From: Kineococcus xinjiangensis
GTDB lineage: Bacteria; Actinomycetota; Actinomycetes; Actinomycetales; Kineococcaceae
Length of the DNA: 41,726 bases
NCBI RefSeq assembly: GCF_002934625.1
Contig: NZ_PTJD01000022.1
Coordinates: forward strand, 1 to 41,726
Reading direction: 5' to 3'
Part shown: positions 23,737-33,471 of the stretch, piece by piece
How the letters are laid out: every line of letters starts with the position of its first letter
Position numbering within the stretch: the stretch's first letter is position 1
The notes under the pieces: model-generated
What the model saw: the letters and a program-made list of their open reading frames with translations, nothing else
Told to the model about the DNA's origin: nothing
Database searches by the model: none
Program-made: the position numbers and the translations under genes

Positions 23737-24686
23737 GCCCCTCCCACCTCGACCGGCCGCGGCGCCCGCTCCGCGTCGGTGCCGTCGAACTCGTCCACGC
23801 CCGCCAGGACGTCCACCCCGCTGGGCGCGTCGTCCTGCGGCTGCCAGCGCACGGTCAGCGGGCCCAGGGCCTCCGGCTGCTCCAGCGCGACCTGCCGCTC
23901 CCGGAACAGCTCCAGCACGGCGAGGAAGCGGGCCACCACGACGAGGGTCGCGTCCGGACCGTCGCCCGCGTCGGCCACCAGCTCCCGGAACGTCACCGTC
24001 CCCGCCGTCCGCAGCCGCGCCACCACCACCGCCGCCTGCTCCCGCACGCTGACGGTGCTGGCGTGCAGGTGCCCGAGCTGCACCACGGGCACCGGCTTCG
24101 GCGTCAGCGCCCGCGCCGCCACCGCGGCGAACTGCTCGGGGGTGACCGTCAGCACCAGCTCCGGCAGCAGCTTCTCGAAGTGCGGCTCGAGGGCCACCGT
24201 CCGCGGCACCCGGCGCGCGCCCTCCGCCATGCGCTCGGCGAGCACCGCCGCGACCTCCTTGTAGGCGCGGTACTGCAGCAGGCGCGCGAAGAGCAGGTCG
24301 CGAGCCTCCAGCAGGGACAGGTCCTCGGCGTCCTCCACCTCAGCCGCCGGCAGCAGGCGCGCCGCCTTGAGGTCGAGCAGGGTGGCCGCCACGAGGACGA
24401 ACTCGCTCGCCTCGTCGAGGTCCCACTGCCCCTTCTCGGAGGAGGCGCGGATGTGGGCGATGAACTCGTCGGTCACCCGGGCCAGCGCCACCTCGGTGAT
24501 GTCGAGCTGGTGCTTGCCGATCAGCCCCAGGAGCAGGTCGAACGGGCCGGTGAAGTTCTCCAGGTGGACCTGGAAGCCGCCCGCGCCCTCGTCCCGCCGG
24601 GTCGCCTCCGGCCTGCGCGTGGGCGCGGGGGACGACGGGTTCGGCACCCCCTCACGGTACAGAGCGCGGGGCCCTCTCCCGGACAC
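23733..24686 (-). CDS. scpA: Segregation and condensation protein ScpA (kleisin)
   Basis: A 317-aa kleisin that bridges the SMC heads. The N-terminal signature FQVHLENFTGPFDLLLGLI is at about 38-56. Long helices follow with ASEFVLVAATLLDLKAARLL, and a C-terminal winged helix ends in VARFLAVLELFRERQV. GTG 24686 has GAGGG about 10 nt upstream and is preferred; GTG 24647 is in frame but its GAGGGG directly abuts the codon. It follows parA by 58 bp, the standard actinobacterial parA-scpA-scpB order. Confidence 0.93.
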   Translation of the reverse strand: MSGRGPRALYREGVPNPSSPAPTRRPEATRRDEGAGGFQVHLENFTGPFDLLLGLIGKHQLDITEVALARVTDEFIAHIRASSEKGQWDLDEASEFVLVAATLLDLKAARLLPAAEVEDAEDLSLLEARDLLFARLLQYRAYKEVAAVLAERMAEGARRVPRTVALEPHFEKLLPELVLTVTPEQFAAVAARALTPKPVPVVQLGHLHASTVSVREQAAVVVARLRTAGTVTFRELVADAGDGPDATLVVVARFLAVLELFRERQVALEQPEALGPLTVRWQPQDDAPSGVDVLAGVDEFDGTDAERAPRPVEVGGA

Positions 24687-24744
24687 GCCCGCAGCGCCCT
24701 CGGACCCGGCTGCGGGTGCGACGGGCGGTCGGCGCCCCGCCGGG

Positions 24745-25953
24745 TCAGGCGGCGTCGCCCCGGGCGATCAGCTCGCGGGCCAGCTGCCGGTACGCCTCGG
24801 CACCGGGGTGCTGGCGCGCGTAGGAGGTGATCGGCTCGGCCGCCACCGTGGCGTCGGGGAACTTCACCGTGCGGCCGATGACCGTGTGGAAGACGTCGTC
24901 GCCGAAGGCGTCCACCACCCGGGTGACGACCTCCCGGCTGTGCAGGGTCCGCCCGTCGTACATCGTGGCGAGGATCCCGTCGATCTCCAGGGCGGGGTTG
25001 AGCCGCTCCTGCACCTTCTCGATCGTCTCCACCAGCAGCGCCACGCCGCGCAGGGCGAAGAACTCGCACTCCAGCGGGATGATGACGCCGTGGGCGGCGG
25101 TGAGGGCGTTCACCGTCAGCAGGCCGAGCGAGGGCTGGCAGTCGATGAGGATGACGTCGTAGTCCTGCAGCACCGGACGCAGGCACCGCGTCAGCACGCT
25201 CTCCCGGGCGACCTCGCCCACCAGCTGCACCTCAGCCGCCGACAGGTCGATGTTGGCGGGCAGCAGGTCGAGGTTCTCCACGGCCGTCTCGCGCACCACC
25301 GAGCGGATGTCGGTGCCGCGGTCCATGAGGACCTGGTAGACGGTGAGGTCGAGGTCGTGCGGGTTGATGCCGAGGCCGACGGACAGCGCGCCCTGCGGGT
25401 CGAAGTCCACCAGCAGGACACGACGGCCGTACTCGGCGAGCGCCGCGCCGAGGTTGATGGCGGTCGTGGTCTTGCCGACGCCGCCCTTCTGGTTGCACAT
25501 GGCGATGACCCGCGCGGGGCCGTGCTGCTCCAGCGGTGCGGGCTCCCGGAAGAGGGGCATGGGCCGGCCGGTCGCGCCCAGCACCGGTGCCGCCACGGGC
25601 TCCGGCACTGCCACGGGTTCGGGGGCCGCCACGACGGGCTCGCTCGTCTGCACGGCCTCGGCGGGCTCGGGAAGCTCCACCGCCTCGGCCGCCTCCACCG
25701 GTGCGGGTTCCGCCACGTGCACGGCCCGCGGATCCTCCGGCCCGTCCTGCAGCCGCGGCCATCCCACGGGGTCGGCGGGCGCGTCCCGGTCGGTCACCGC
25801 CTGCAGCCACCCGACGGGTCCGGCGCCGCTCCCGCCCACCGGCGCGGGGGCTGCGGGCTGCTCCACCGACAGCGCGACGGGCGGCTGGGCTCCAGCGCGG
25901 TCCGGCTGCTCGCCGCCGCTCAGGGGGCCGGCCTGCTGGTGATCGCTGCTCAC
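24745..25953 (-). CDS. parA: ParA/Soj-type chromosome-partitioning ATPase
   Basis: A 402-aa protein. About 145 N-terminal residues are Ala/Pro/Glu-rich and probably disordered. The deviant Walker A ATPase then begins with ARVIAMCNQKGGVGKTTTAI (P-loop 156-164), followed by VLLVDFDPQGALSVGLG and VILIDCQPSLGLLTVNAL. This is the ParA paralogue encoded with scpAB, distinct from the parAB pair near the origin. It probably aids chromosome organisation or division-site placement. GTG 25953 is supported by AGGAAG upstream; the longer frame to 26037 has no regulatory support. The 203-bp gap to the xerD stop may hold its promoter. Confidence 0.92.
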   Translation of the reverse strand: MSSDHQQAGPLSGGEQPDRAGAQPPVALSVEQPAAPAPVGGSGAGPVGWLQAVTDRDAPADPVGWPRLQDGPEDPRAVHVAEPAPVEAAEAVELPEPAEAVQTSEPVVAAPEPVAVPEPVAAPVLGATGRPMPLFREPAPLEQHGPARVIAMCNQKGGVGKTTTAINLGAALAEYGRRVLLVDFDPQGALSVGLGINPHDLDLTVYQVLMDRGTDIRSVVRETAVENLDLLPANIDLSAAEVQLVGEVARESVLTRCLRPVLQDYDVILIDCQPSLGLLTVNALTAAHGVIIPLECEFFALRGVALLVETIEKVQERLNPALEIDGILATMYDGRTLHSREVVTRVVDAFGDDVFHTVIGRTVKFPDATVAAEPITSYARQHPGAEAYRQLARELIARGDAA

Positions 25954-26156
25954 GGGTGCGGCACTTCCTCGTGTGGACGTCGCCCGCGGGGGGCGTGCTG
26001 GGCGTCCGGGGCGTCCGGCCTCCTCGATCAGCTGCACGGCCCCGTGGACGGGGTGACCCTAGTCGGGCGCGGCGCAGCCGTCACGCCCCAGGGTGCCCGC
26101 GCACCCCTGCGGCGGCTCCTGCGGTGGGGTGCCCGGAGGACGCCGGGCGGCGGATC

Positions 26157-27134
26157 TCAGGCGGGTGAGCGGCGCAGCGCCCGCGGGTGCGTGGCCGCGT
26201 GCACCTCCCGCAGCGAGTCCGCCGTCACCAGCGTGTACACCTGCGTCGTCGTCACCGAGGCGTGCCCCAGCAGTTCCTGCACCACCCGCACGTCCGCCCC
26301 GCCGGCCAGCAGGTGCGTGGCGAAGGAGTGCCGCAGCGTGTGCGGCGAGACGCGGCTGCCCAGCCGCGCCCGCACGGCCGCCGACTGCAGCACCGCCCAC
26401 GCGCTCTGCCGGGACAGCCGCCCGCCCCGCGAGTTCACGAACAGGGCCGCGGTGCCGCGCCCCGCGGACACCAGGGCGGGCCGCGCCCGCACCAGGTACT
26501 CCTCCAGGGCCGCGCGGGCGTAGGAACCCACCGGCACGACCCGCTCCTTGGACCCCTTGCCCCGCAGCCGGACCACCCCGTCGGCCGTGGCGGCGGCCAC
26601 CACGTCGTCCACGTCCAGCCCGACGGCCTCGCTGATGCGCGCCCCCGAGCCGTAGAGCAGTTCCAGGAGGGCGCGGTCGCGCAGCCCCACGGGCGGCTCG
26701 GCGGCCCCCGCCGCGTCCAGCAGGCGGGTCACCTCCGCCACGTCCAGTGCCTTCGGCAGCCGCCGCGGGGGCACCGGCGGGCGCACCCCGTGGGCGGGGT
26801 CGTCGGCGGCGCGGCCCTCCTCCAGCAGGAATCGGTGCCAGCCGCGCACCGCCGAGGCCGCCCGGGCAGCCGAGCTCGCCGTCAGCGCGCCGCGTCCGTC
26901 GGTGCCGTTGCGCAGCGCCACGACGTAGGCGCTGACGTGCTCCTCGCGCACGGCCGAGACGTCGCCGACGCCCGCGGCCTCGAGGAAGTCCACGTAGCGC
27001 TGCAGGTCCCGCCGGTAGGCACCGAGGGTGTTCTCCGCCAGGCCCCGCTCGACCCCGAGGTGGCCCAGGTAGTCCTGCAGGGCGTGCCGCAGCGGGCTCG
27101 GCGGGGAGCTCGGCGAGGACGCGGGGGCGGGCAC
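26157..27134 (-). CDS. xerD: Tyrosine recombinase XerD
   Basis: A 325-aa recombinase that resolves chromosome dimers at dif together with XerC. The core-binding domain spans about 13-110 ([20 protein letters not shown]). The catalytic set is Arg166 (GSGARISEA), Lys193 (GKGSKERVV), His265 and Arg268 ([12 protein letters not shown]), His291 (LGHASVTTT) and Tyr300. The length and the position next to parA-scpAB fit the housekeeping XerD, and it is clearly distinct from the 455-aa element integrase. Some family members also excise mobile elements at dif-like sites. Confidence 0.94.
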   Translation of the reverse strand: MPAPASSPSSPPSPLRHALQDYLGHLGVERGLAENTLGAYRRDLQRYVDFLEAAGVGDVSAVREEHVSAYVVALRNGTDGRGALTASSAARAASAVRGWHRFLLEEGRAADDPAHGVRPPVPPRRLPKALDVAEVTRLLDAAGAAEPPVGLRDRALLELLYGSGARISEAVGLDVDDVVAAATADGVVRLRGKGSKERVVPVGSYARAALEEYLVRARPALVSAGRGTAALFVNSRGGRLSRQSAWAVLQSAAVRARLGSRVSPHTLRHSFATHLLAGGADVRVVQELLGHASVTTTQVYTLVTADSLREVHAATHPRALRRSPA

Positions 27135-27215
27135 GGGCCGACCCTAGCCGGGCCGCCCGTCCCCTCCGCCCAACGCCACGCCCCCACCACGGCGGCAGCC
27201 CCGCCGGGGCGGGGC

Positions 27216-27887
27216 TCAGCCCAGCCGGGGGTGCTCCGGCCACGGCGCGTCGGCCGGGCGCAGCGTCGCCCAGCCCTGCTCCCGCGCCGCGCAGGCGGCG
27301 AGGACGCTGATGACCGCGCCCGGGTTGTGCACGCGCCCGGCCAGCACCGCGTCCCGCGCCTCGTCCAGCGGCACCCGCAGCAGCGGCATGTCGGCCTCCT
27401 CGTCCTCGCGGACGTGCCGCTGCTCCGCCGGCACCGCGGACAGGCCCCGGGCCACGTAGGCGCGCAGCGCCTCGTCGGAACCGCCCGGGGAGTTGAACCA
27501 GTCCGCCAGGACCGCCCAGCTCCCCGCCCGCAGGTCCGCCTCCTCGGCGAGCTCACGCTGCGCCGCCGCGAGCGGGTCCTCGCCGTCCACGTCGAGCAGC
27601 CCCGCGGGCAGCTCCCACAGCTCGTGCCGCACCGGGTGGCGGTACTGCCGCAGGAACAGCACCCGCTCGTCGTCGTCGAGGGCGAGCACCGTCACGGCAC
27701 CCGGGTGGCGCTGGAACTCCCGGGTGACGACCTGCCCGCCGTCCTCGCCGGGCAGGGCGACGTCCTCGCGGACGACGTCCCAGACCCGGCCGGCGAAGAC
27801 AACCTCGGAGCTGCGGACCTCCCGCTCCACCCGCCGGTCGGCCAGGTCGGCGCCCGTGGCGGGCGTCCCCGGCAGGCCGTCGCTCAC
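27216..27887 (-). CDS. Nudix hydrolase, ADP-ribose pyrophosphatase type
   Basis: A 223-aa protein. A beta-rich N-terminal dimerisation part precedes [16 protein letters not shown], the lead-in typical of ADP-ribose pyrophosphatases. The Nudix box [19 protein letters not shown] follows (metal-binding Glu in RELAEE). It would split ADP-ribose to AMP and ribose 5-phosphate. GTG 27887 overlaps the pyrG stop, a pairing widespread in actinobacteria. No structural oddity is seen apart from a Nudix glycine spacing that is one residue longer than in E. coli NudF. Confidence 0.88.
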   Translation of the reverse strand: MSDGLPGTPATGADLADRRVEREVRSSEVVFAGRVWDVVREDVALPGEDGGQVVTREFQRHPGAVTVLALDDDERVLFLRQYRHPVRHELWELPAGLLDVDGEDPLAAAQRELAEEADLRAGSWAVLADWFNSPGGSDEALRAYVARGLSAVPAEQRHVREDEEADMPLLRVPLDEARDAVLAGRVHNPGAVISVLAACAAREQGWATLRPADAPWPEHPRLG

Positions 27888-29596
27888 GGGACGGCCACCT
27901 CCACCACGGGCGGGGTCTCCACGTCCACCAGGCGCTCCTCGCGCTGGCGGTCCAGCGCCGCGGCCACCAGGCCGGAGAACAGCGGGTGCGCCTTCGTCGG
28001 GCGCGAGCTGAACTCGGGGTGCGCCTGGGTCGCGACGTAGTACGGGTGCACCTCCCGCGGCAGCTCCACGAACTCCACGAGGTCCAGCTCGGGCGCCACG
28101 CCGGAGAACACCAGCCCGGCCTTGCCGAGCTGCTTGCGGTAGGCGTTGTTCACCTCGTAGCGGTGCCGGTGCCGCTCGGAGATGCGCTCGCTGCCGTACG
28201 TCTGCGCGACCACCGAACCGGCCTGCAGCTGCGCCTCGTACAGCCCGAGGCGCATCGTCCCGCCGAGGTCGCCCTCACCGGCCACGATGTGCTTCTGCTC
28301 CTCCATCGTCGCGATGACGGGGTGCTCGCAGCCGGGGTCGAACTCCGTCGAACTCGCCCCCGCGAGGCCTGCGACGTTGCGGGAGAACTCGATGACCATG
28401 CACTGCAGCCCGAGGCACAGCCCCAGCGTGGGGATGAGGTTCTCCCGCGCGTAGCGCAGGGCACCGAGCTTGCCCTCGATGCCGCGCACGCCGAACCCGC
28501 CCGGGATGCAGACGGCGTCGACGCCGGCCAGCGCCTTGCGCGCACCCTCCGGGGTCTGGCAGTCGTCGGAGGCGATCCAGCGGATGTGCACCTTCGCGTC
28601 CTGGGCGAAGCCCCCGGCGCGCAGCGCCTCCGTGACCGACAGGTAGGCGTCGGGCAGGTCGATGTACTTGCCGACGAGGGCGACCTCGACCTGGTGGGCG
28701 GGGTGGTGGACCCGCCGCAGCAGGTCGTCCCACGTGCGCCAGTCGACGTCGCGGAAGGACAGCCCGAGCCTGCGGACGACGTAGGCGTCGAGGCCCTCCC
28801 GGTGCAGCACCTTCGGGATGTCGTAGATGGACGGGGCGTCGATGGCGGCGACGACCGCCTCCGCGTCCACGTCGCACATGGAGGCGATCTTGCCCTTGAC
28901 GCTCTCGGGGATCTCCCGGTCGGAGCGGCAGACGATGGCGTCGGGCTGGATGCCGATGCTGCGCAGGGCGGCCACGGAGTGCTGCGTGGGCTTCGTCTTC
29001 AGCTCGCCGCTCGGCCCGATGTAGGGCACCAGGGAGACGTGGACGAAGAAGACGTTGCTGCGGCCGAGGCGCTGGCGCACCTGGCGCGCCGCCTCCAGGA
29101 AGGGCAGGGACTCGATGTCGCCGACGGTGCCGCCGACCTCGGTGATGATGACGTCGATGTCGGGCCGCGCCTGCGCCCGCATCCGGTCGACGATCTCGTT
29201 GGTGATGTGCGGGATGACCTGCACGGTGTCGCCGAGGTACTCCCCGCGGCGCTCCTTGGCGATGACCGCGGAGTACACCTGCCCGGTCGTCACGTTCGCC
29301 GACGCGTCGAAGCGCACGTCGAGGAAGCGCTCGTAGTGGCCGATGTCGAGGTCCGTCTCGGCCCCGTCCTCGGTGACGAAGACCTCACCGTGCTGGAAGG
29401 GGTTCATCGTGCCGGGATCCACGTTGAGGTAGGGATCCAGCTTCTGCATCGCGACGCGGAGGCCACGAGCGCGAAGGAGGCGACCGAGGCTGGACGCCGT
29501 CAGCCCCTTGCCGAGGGAGGACGCCACACCCCCGGTCACGAAGATGTGCTGCGTCATGCGCTGGTTGGGGTGCTGCTGCGAGGTGCGGTCCGCCAC
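27884..29596 (-). CDS. pyrG: CTP synthase
   Basis: A 570-aa enzyme that aminates UTP to CTP with glutamine. The synthetase domain starts at about residue 16 ([20 protein letters not shown]) and includes [20 protein letters not shown]. The C-terminal class I glutaminase has the nucleophile in [14 protein letters not shown] and the HPEFSSRP histidine-glutamate. GTG 29596 includes a 13-residue leader common in actinobacteria; ATG 29557 would start at [10 protein letters not shown], and neither has a strong Shine-Dalgarno. It begins 11 bp after the stop of the glycosyltransferase gene. Confidence 0.96.
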   Translation of the reverse strand: MADRTSQQHPNQRMTQHIFVTGGVASSLGKGLTASSLGRLLRARGLRVAMQKLDPYLNVDPGTMNPFQHGEVFVTEDGAETDLDIGHYERFLDVRFDASANVTTGQVYSAVIAKERRGEYLGDTVQVIPHITNEIVDRMRAQARPDIDVIITEVGGTVGDIESLPFLEAARQVRQRLGRSNVFFVHVSLVPYIGPSGELKTKPTQHSVAALRSIGIQPDAIVCRSDREIPESVKGKIASMCDVDAEAVVAAIDAPSIYDIPKVLHREGLDAYVVRRLGLSFRDVDWRTWDDLLRRVHHPAHQVEVALVGKYIDLPDAYLSVTEALRAGGFAQDAKVHIRWIASDDCQTPEGARKALAGVDAVCIPGGFGVRGIEGKLGALRYARENLIPTLGLCLGLQCMVIEFSRNVAGLAGASSTEFDPGCEHPVIATMEEQKHIVAGEGDLGGTMRLGLYEAQLQAGSVVAQTYGSERISERHRHRYEVNNAYRKQLGKAGLVFSGVAPELDLVEFVELPREVHPYYVATQAHPEFSSRPTKAHPLFSGLVAAALDRQREERLVDVETPPVVEVAVP

Positions 29597-29607
29597 GGAC
29601 TTCGAGG

Positions 29608-30867
29608 TTACCCCACGCCCCGCCGCCGTCGTGCCGCACGCGCGTACGCGTCGGCCACCTGGGCGAGAGCCTCCTCCTCGGTGGGCAGCTGCGCGGCCCG
29701 GCGCAGCGCCCGCTCCCGCAGGTCACGGCGTGCCTGCGGGTCCGCGAGCAGCCCGCGCACGGCCGCCGCCAGCGCCTGCGCGTCCACCGGGACGAGCACC
29801 GCCGCGTCGCCGGTGACCTCGCCGACGCCGCCGACGTCGGTGGCCACGAGCGCGGCTCCCGCCCGCAGGGCCTCCTGCACCGCCAGCGGCTGCCCCTCCC
29901 ACTCGCTGGAGCTGACGACGACGTCCGCGGCGGCGAGCAGGTCGGCCACGTCGCGGCGCGCACCCAGCCAGCGCACCGGCAGCGCCTCCGCCGCGGCCCG
30001 CGCCTCCAGCTCGGCGCGCAGCGGCCCGTCGCCTGCCACCAGCAGCACCGGAACCGCCTCCGGAGGCCCCTCAGCGGCGCGCAACCGACCCAGGGCGTCG
30101 AGGAGGAGGGGCAGGCCCTTCTGCGGCGCCAGGCGGGCCACGGTGAGCAGCAGCGGGGCCTCGCCGGTGCCGAGCCGGGCCCGCACCTCCGCCGGGGTGC
30201 GCCGCGGGGGCCGGGAGGCCGGGGCGGGCACCAGCGCCCGGGCGGCGTCGCGGGCCCCGGCGGCCCTGGCCCGCCGCACGAGGTCACCGGAGACGGCGAG
30301 GACGACGTCGGCGCCGCGCGCCACCACGGCCTCCACGGTGCGGCCGAGCAGACCGCGCGCCCCGGCGGCGAGCACGGCGTTGTGCAGGGTGACGACGAGG
30401 CCCGGGCGACGCCGCGCGGGCACCGTCCGCAGCGCGGCGAGCGCCACGAACCCGGCCCGGATGCCGTGCGCGTGGACCACGTCGCCGGCGCCCAGCCCCG
30501 CCAGGACCGATCGCAGCGCGCGCACCGCCCGGGCGTCCGCCCTCGGGTGCGGTGCCGCCGGGATCTCCACGGCCACCGAGGGCGCCAGTGCGGGCAGCAT
30601 GAACTGCTGCAGCGTCGCCGAGGGCGCCGCCACCTGCGGCCGCCAGCCCGCACCGGGCAGCAGGGGCAGCAGCGCCGCCACGTGCCGGCCCACGCCGCCG
30701 GTGCTGGTGGCCAGGACCAGCAGGACCCGCCCGCGCACGCCCTGCCCGCCCGGCTCCGTCCCGCCCGGCTCCGTCCCGCCCGGCTCCGTCCCGCCCGGCT
30801 CCGTCCCGCCCGGCTCCGTCCCGCCCGGCTCCGTCCCGCTGGGTTCCGTCCCGCTCACATCGCTCAC
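29608..30867 (-). CDS. GT4-type glycosyltransferase with repetitive N-terminus
   Basis: A 419-aa GT-B-fold glycosyltransferase. The first 42 residues contain seven GTEP(S/G) repeats. The acceptor half begins [20 protein letters not shown] and includes [10 protein letters not shown]. The nucleotide-sugar half has [20 protein letters not shown] and the closing [20 protein letters not shown], with its glutamate pair. Its GTG overlaps the murJ stop, and two further lipid-linked sugar genes lie upstream, so a role in a cell-envelope polysaccharide is likely. Donor and acceptor cannot be read from sequence. Confidence 0.85.
   Translation of the reverse strand: MSDVSGTEPSGTEPGGTEPGGTEPGGTEPGGTEPGGTEPGGQGVRGRVLLVLATSTGGVGRHVAALLPLLPGAGWRPQVAAPSATLQQFMLPALAPSVAVEIPAAPHPRADARAVRALRSVLAGLGAGDVVHAHGIRAGFVALAALRTVPARRRPGLVVTLHNAVLAAGARGLLGRTVEAVVARGADVVLAVSGDLVRRARAAGARDAARALVPAPASRPPRRTPAEVRARLGTGEAPLLLTVARLAPQKGLPLLLDALGRLRAAEGPPEAVPVLLVAGDGPLRAELEARAAAEALPVRWLGARRDVADLLAAADVVVSSSEWEGQPLAVQEALRAGAALVATDVGGVGEVTGDAAVLVPVDAQALAAAVRGLLADPQARRDLRERALRRAAQLPTEEEALAQVADAYARAARRRRGVG
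30748..30852. repeat. 15-bp coding minisatellite in the glycosyltransferase gene (Gly-Thr-Glu-Pro)
   Basis: Seven 15-bp units, near-identical at nucleotide level, encode GTEP plus Gly or Ser at the N-terminus of the glycosyltransferase. Being in frame and outside the fold, they can vary in number without loss of function. Confidence 0.9.
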
Positions 30868-32561
30868 CTGCGGCTCCCGTCCTGCTCGTGCGACCCGTCC
30901 CGCTCGTCCGGCTGCGCGCCCTCTGCTCGTGGCGCCCGAGCGCCCCGCACGGGCAGCACCCGCGCGAAGCGCCCCGCCAGCGCCGCCACGTCCCGTCGGT
31001 CCAGCAGCGCCACGACCGCCAGCCACAGCAGCCCGGCCACCGCACCGGCGACCACCCCCGCGACCAGCGCCTGCGACGTCGTCGCCAGCGGCAGCACCGA
31101 GGCCACCCCGTGTCCCGCCCCGCCCGCCAGCAGCGCCGCCACCGCACCCGCGAGCACCGCCCGCGGCAGCCCCGCCAGCGCCGCCACCCCGCAGGCCCGG
31201 CGCACCGCGATCACCAGCAGCACCCCGGCCAGCGTCAGCCCGAGGGTGTGGGCCAGGGCCAGCGCGGTCACCACCCGCTCCGGCGGCAGGGCGAGCACCA
31301 GCAGGGGCGCGGCACCGAGCACCAGCAGCCAGCCCGCGGTGGCGGCGACCGCAGCCGCTCGACCTCGCCCGACGGCGTAGAGCGTCCGCACCAGCAGCGC
31401 CGTCAGCCCGTAGCCGAGCAGGGCCGGGGCGAACACCACCAGGGCCGTCGCGAGGTCACCGGGGTCGCCGGGACTGCCGTCCCCGAGGAGGAAGAAGGCC
31501 GCGATCGGCAGCGCCGCCGCCGCCAGCCCCGCCGCGCCCGCGGCGCTCGCCAGCGTGACCAGCCGGGCGGTGGAGGCCAGCAGCGCGGCGAGGTCCGGGG
31601 CGCGGGGGCCGCTCGCAGCCGCCAGCCGGGGGAAGACCGCGGTCGCCACCGGCACGGCCAGCACCGCGTAGGGCAGCAGGAACAGCGTCCAGGCCCAGCC
31701 CCACTGCGTGACGGAACCGGCGGCGCGGTCGTTGGCGAGGGCGACGGCGGTCACGGCGACCGCCTGCTGCGCGAAGAGGATGGTCAGGCCCGCCAGCGCC
31801 AGCCTGCGCAGCGCCGCACCGTCCCCGGGGGCCGGGCGCAGAGCGGGCCGCCAGCGGATCTGCGAGCGCAGGGCCGGTGCGTGGGTGAGGGCCATCGCCA
31901 GCACCCCCAGGGTGGTTCCCCAGGTCAGGACGGCCAGCGCACCCCCGGGCAGCGACGACAGCGGAGCGCTCGCCAGGTCGGTGCCGCCGGGCAGTGCGGC
32001 GGCGAAGACCGCGTAGGCGGCCATCACCACCAGGCTGCTCGCCAGCGGCGCCACCGCCGAAGCGGTGAAACGCCGCTGGGCCTGCAGCGCACCGCCGAGG
32101 ACCACGGCCACGCCGTACAGCGGCACCTGGGGCAGGAACACGTAGAGCATCCCCACGGCCAGCGGCAGCGCTCCCGGGCACTCGGTCCCCTTGTCCTGGA
32201 GCAGCAGGTCCGCCACCGGCCGCGCCAGCACGGCCGTCAGGACCGCGACGAGGACCAGGGCCAGCACGGCCCACGTCAGCACCGCCGAGGCGGTGCGCGA
32301 GGCCCGCTCCCGGCCCTCCGCCGTGCCCGCCGCCAGGGGCCCGGCCAGCACCGGCACGAGCGCGCCGGCCAGCATGCCGCCGGCGACCACCTCGAAGAGG
32401 ACGTTGGGCACGAGGTTGGCGGTGTTGTAGACGTCCCCGAGGCAGTTGTCCCCGACGGCGTCGGAGAACACCACCACCCGGCCGAAGCCGGCGACCCGGG
32501 CCAGCACCGTGATCGCGGCGACCGTGACGGCCGCCGCGGCCAGCGTCCGCACCGGCCTCAC
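30864..32561 (-). CDS. murJ: Lipid II flippase MurJ (MviN family)
   Basis: A 565-aa polytopic membrane protein, mostly hydrophobic, with about 14 predicted helices. The family N-terminus is present (AAITVLARVAGFGRVVVFS, then YNTANLVPNVLFEVVAGGML). MurJ moves the peptidoglycan precursor lipid II across the membrane. Many actinobacterial MurJ proteins have long C-terminal extensions; here there is only a short basic and acidic tail. GTG 32561 is chosen because GAGGTG lies 6 nt before it; GTG 32570 is in frame and 3 codons longer. A separate chromosomal MurJ may exist elsewhere, so this could be the envelope-polymer paralogue. Confidence 0.9.
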   Translation of the reverse strand: MRPVRTLAAAAVTVAAITVLARVAGFGRVVVFSDAVGDNCLGDVYNTANLVPNVLFEVVAGGMLAGALVPVLAGPLAAGTAEGRERASRTASAVLTWAVLALVLVAVLTAVLARPVADLLLQDKGTECPGALPLAVGMLYVFLPQVPLYGVAVVLGGALQAQRRFTASAVAPLASSLVVMAAYAVFAAALPGGTDLASAPLSSLPGGALAVLTWGTTLGVLAMALTHAPALRSQIRWRPALRPAPGDGAALRRLALAGLTILFAQQAVAVTAVALANDRAAGSVTQWGWAWTLFLLPYAVLAVPVATAVFPRLAAASGPRAPDLAALLASTARLVTLASAAGAAGLAAAALPIAAFFLLGDGSPGDPGDLATALVVFAPALLGYGLTALLVRTLYAVGRGRAAAVAATAGWLLVLGAAPLLVLALPPERVVTALALAHTLGLTLAGVLLVIAVRRACGVAALAGLPRAVLAGAVAALLAGGAGHGVASVLPLATTSQALVAGVVAGAVAGLLWLAVVALLDRRDVAALAGRFARVLPVRGARAPRAEGAQPDERDGSHEQDGSRR

Positions 32562-32571
32562 GTGCTGCACC

Positions 32572-33471
32572 TCATCCCGCGGGACGCCGACCCAGGGCGT
32601 CGAGCTCGCGCAGGCCCGGGGTGGCGGCGATGACCTTCGAGAAGCTCACGCGCTCGCTCGCCAGCGTCAGGGCCGTCACCCCACCCAGCACGAGCAGCCG
32701 CCCACGGGCCCCGCAGCGCGCCAGCACCACCGTGCCCAGCAGCGCACCGAGGGCGTTGGCGCCGGTGTCGCCGAGCATGCTGCGCTCGGCCAGGTCGGCG
32801 GGCAGGGCCGCGGCAGCCGCCCCGGCCGCGGCCCCGGCCAGCGCGGCGGCGGCGCGGGCGGCCTCCGGTGAGGCCGGCGGGTGGGCCAGCGCGGCGGAGG
32901 CCAGCAGCACCACCTTCAGCGCTCGGCCGGGGCGCAGGTCGAAGAGGTTGAGGAGGTTGGCGCAGCCGGCCACCACCGCGGCCCCGGTCGCGACGTCCAG
33001 CACCCGGCCGAGCGCCGGGCCTCCGCGGCCCCGCGGCCCCGCGGCGGTGGCGGCCACCAGCGCGCCCGTGACGCCGAGGCCGAGCACCTTCACCGCCCCC
33101 GTGGTCACCCGCCCGCGCCGCAGGGCCGCGAAGTGCCCCCGCAGGCCGCGTGCACCGGCGTCGCGCTCGCCGCTGCGCTCGGCGAGGTCGTCGACCGCCC
33201 CGAACAGCGCCCCACCGGCGCAGGCCCCGGCGGCGGCGAGGCGCCAGCGGGCCGGCACACCGGGTGCGGCCAGCGCCGCGGCCGCCCCGGCCCCCGCGAC
33301 GGCCGGACCCTCGAGCAGGGTCACCACCTCACCGCGGTGGTTGGTGCGCCGCCAGCGCTGCGCGCCCCCGGGCGGGCGACGGGCCAGGGCGCCGGCCAGG
33401 GCGGCACCGACGGGCAAGGCCACGGCGAGACCGGCCGCAGCCGAGCGGGCGGCGGCAGCCCGCGCGCTCAC
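32572..33471 (-). CDS. Polyprenyl-phosphate phosphosugar transferase (MraY/WecA superfamily)
   Basis: A 299-aa membrane enzyme with multiple Ala-rich helices. The hallmarks are FGAVDDLAERSGERD (Asp-Asp motif), ANLLNLFDLRPGRALK (NxxNxxD type) and MLGDTGANALGALLG (GDTGAN). Such enzymes attach a sugar-1-phosphate to undecaprenyl phosphate to start an envelope polymer. It is shorter and more degenerate than MraY (about 360 aa), so a non-peptidoglycan substrate is likely. GTG 33471 overlaps the mctB stop. With murJ and the GT4 enzyme it forms an apparent three-gene envelope set. Confidence 0.85.
   Translation of the reverse strand: MSARAAAARSAAAGLAVALPVGAALAGALARRPPGGAQRWRRTNHRGEVVTLLEGPAVAGAGAAAALAAPGVPARWRLAAAGACAGGALFGAVDDLAERSGERDAGARGLRGHFAALRRGRVTTGAVKVLGLGVTGALVAATAAGPRGRGGPALGRVLDVATGAAVVAGCANLLNLFDLRPGRALKVVLLASAALAHPPASPEAARAAAALAGAAAGAAAAALPADLAERSMLGDTGANALGALLGTVVLARCGARGRLLVLGGVTALTLASERVSFSKVIAATPGLRELDALGRRPAG

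Noticed and set aside
17525-24052. Long plus-strand frames opposite der to scpA
   Set aside because: All mirror well-supported minus-strand housekeeping genes and give arginine-rich, domain-free products.
22966-30852. Regular short repeats as CRISPR arrays
   Set aside because: The units are contiguous 15-bp in-frame coding repeats without spacers, and no cas genes are present.
27986-31558. Plus-strand open frame of 1190 codons
   Set aside because: It is antisense to pyrG, the glycosyltransferase and part of murJ. The product is low-complexity Arg/Ala/Pro sequence without domains.
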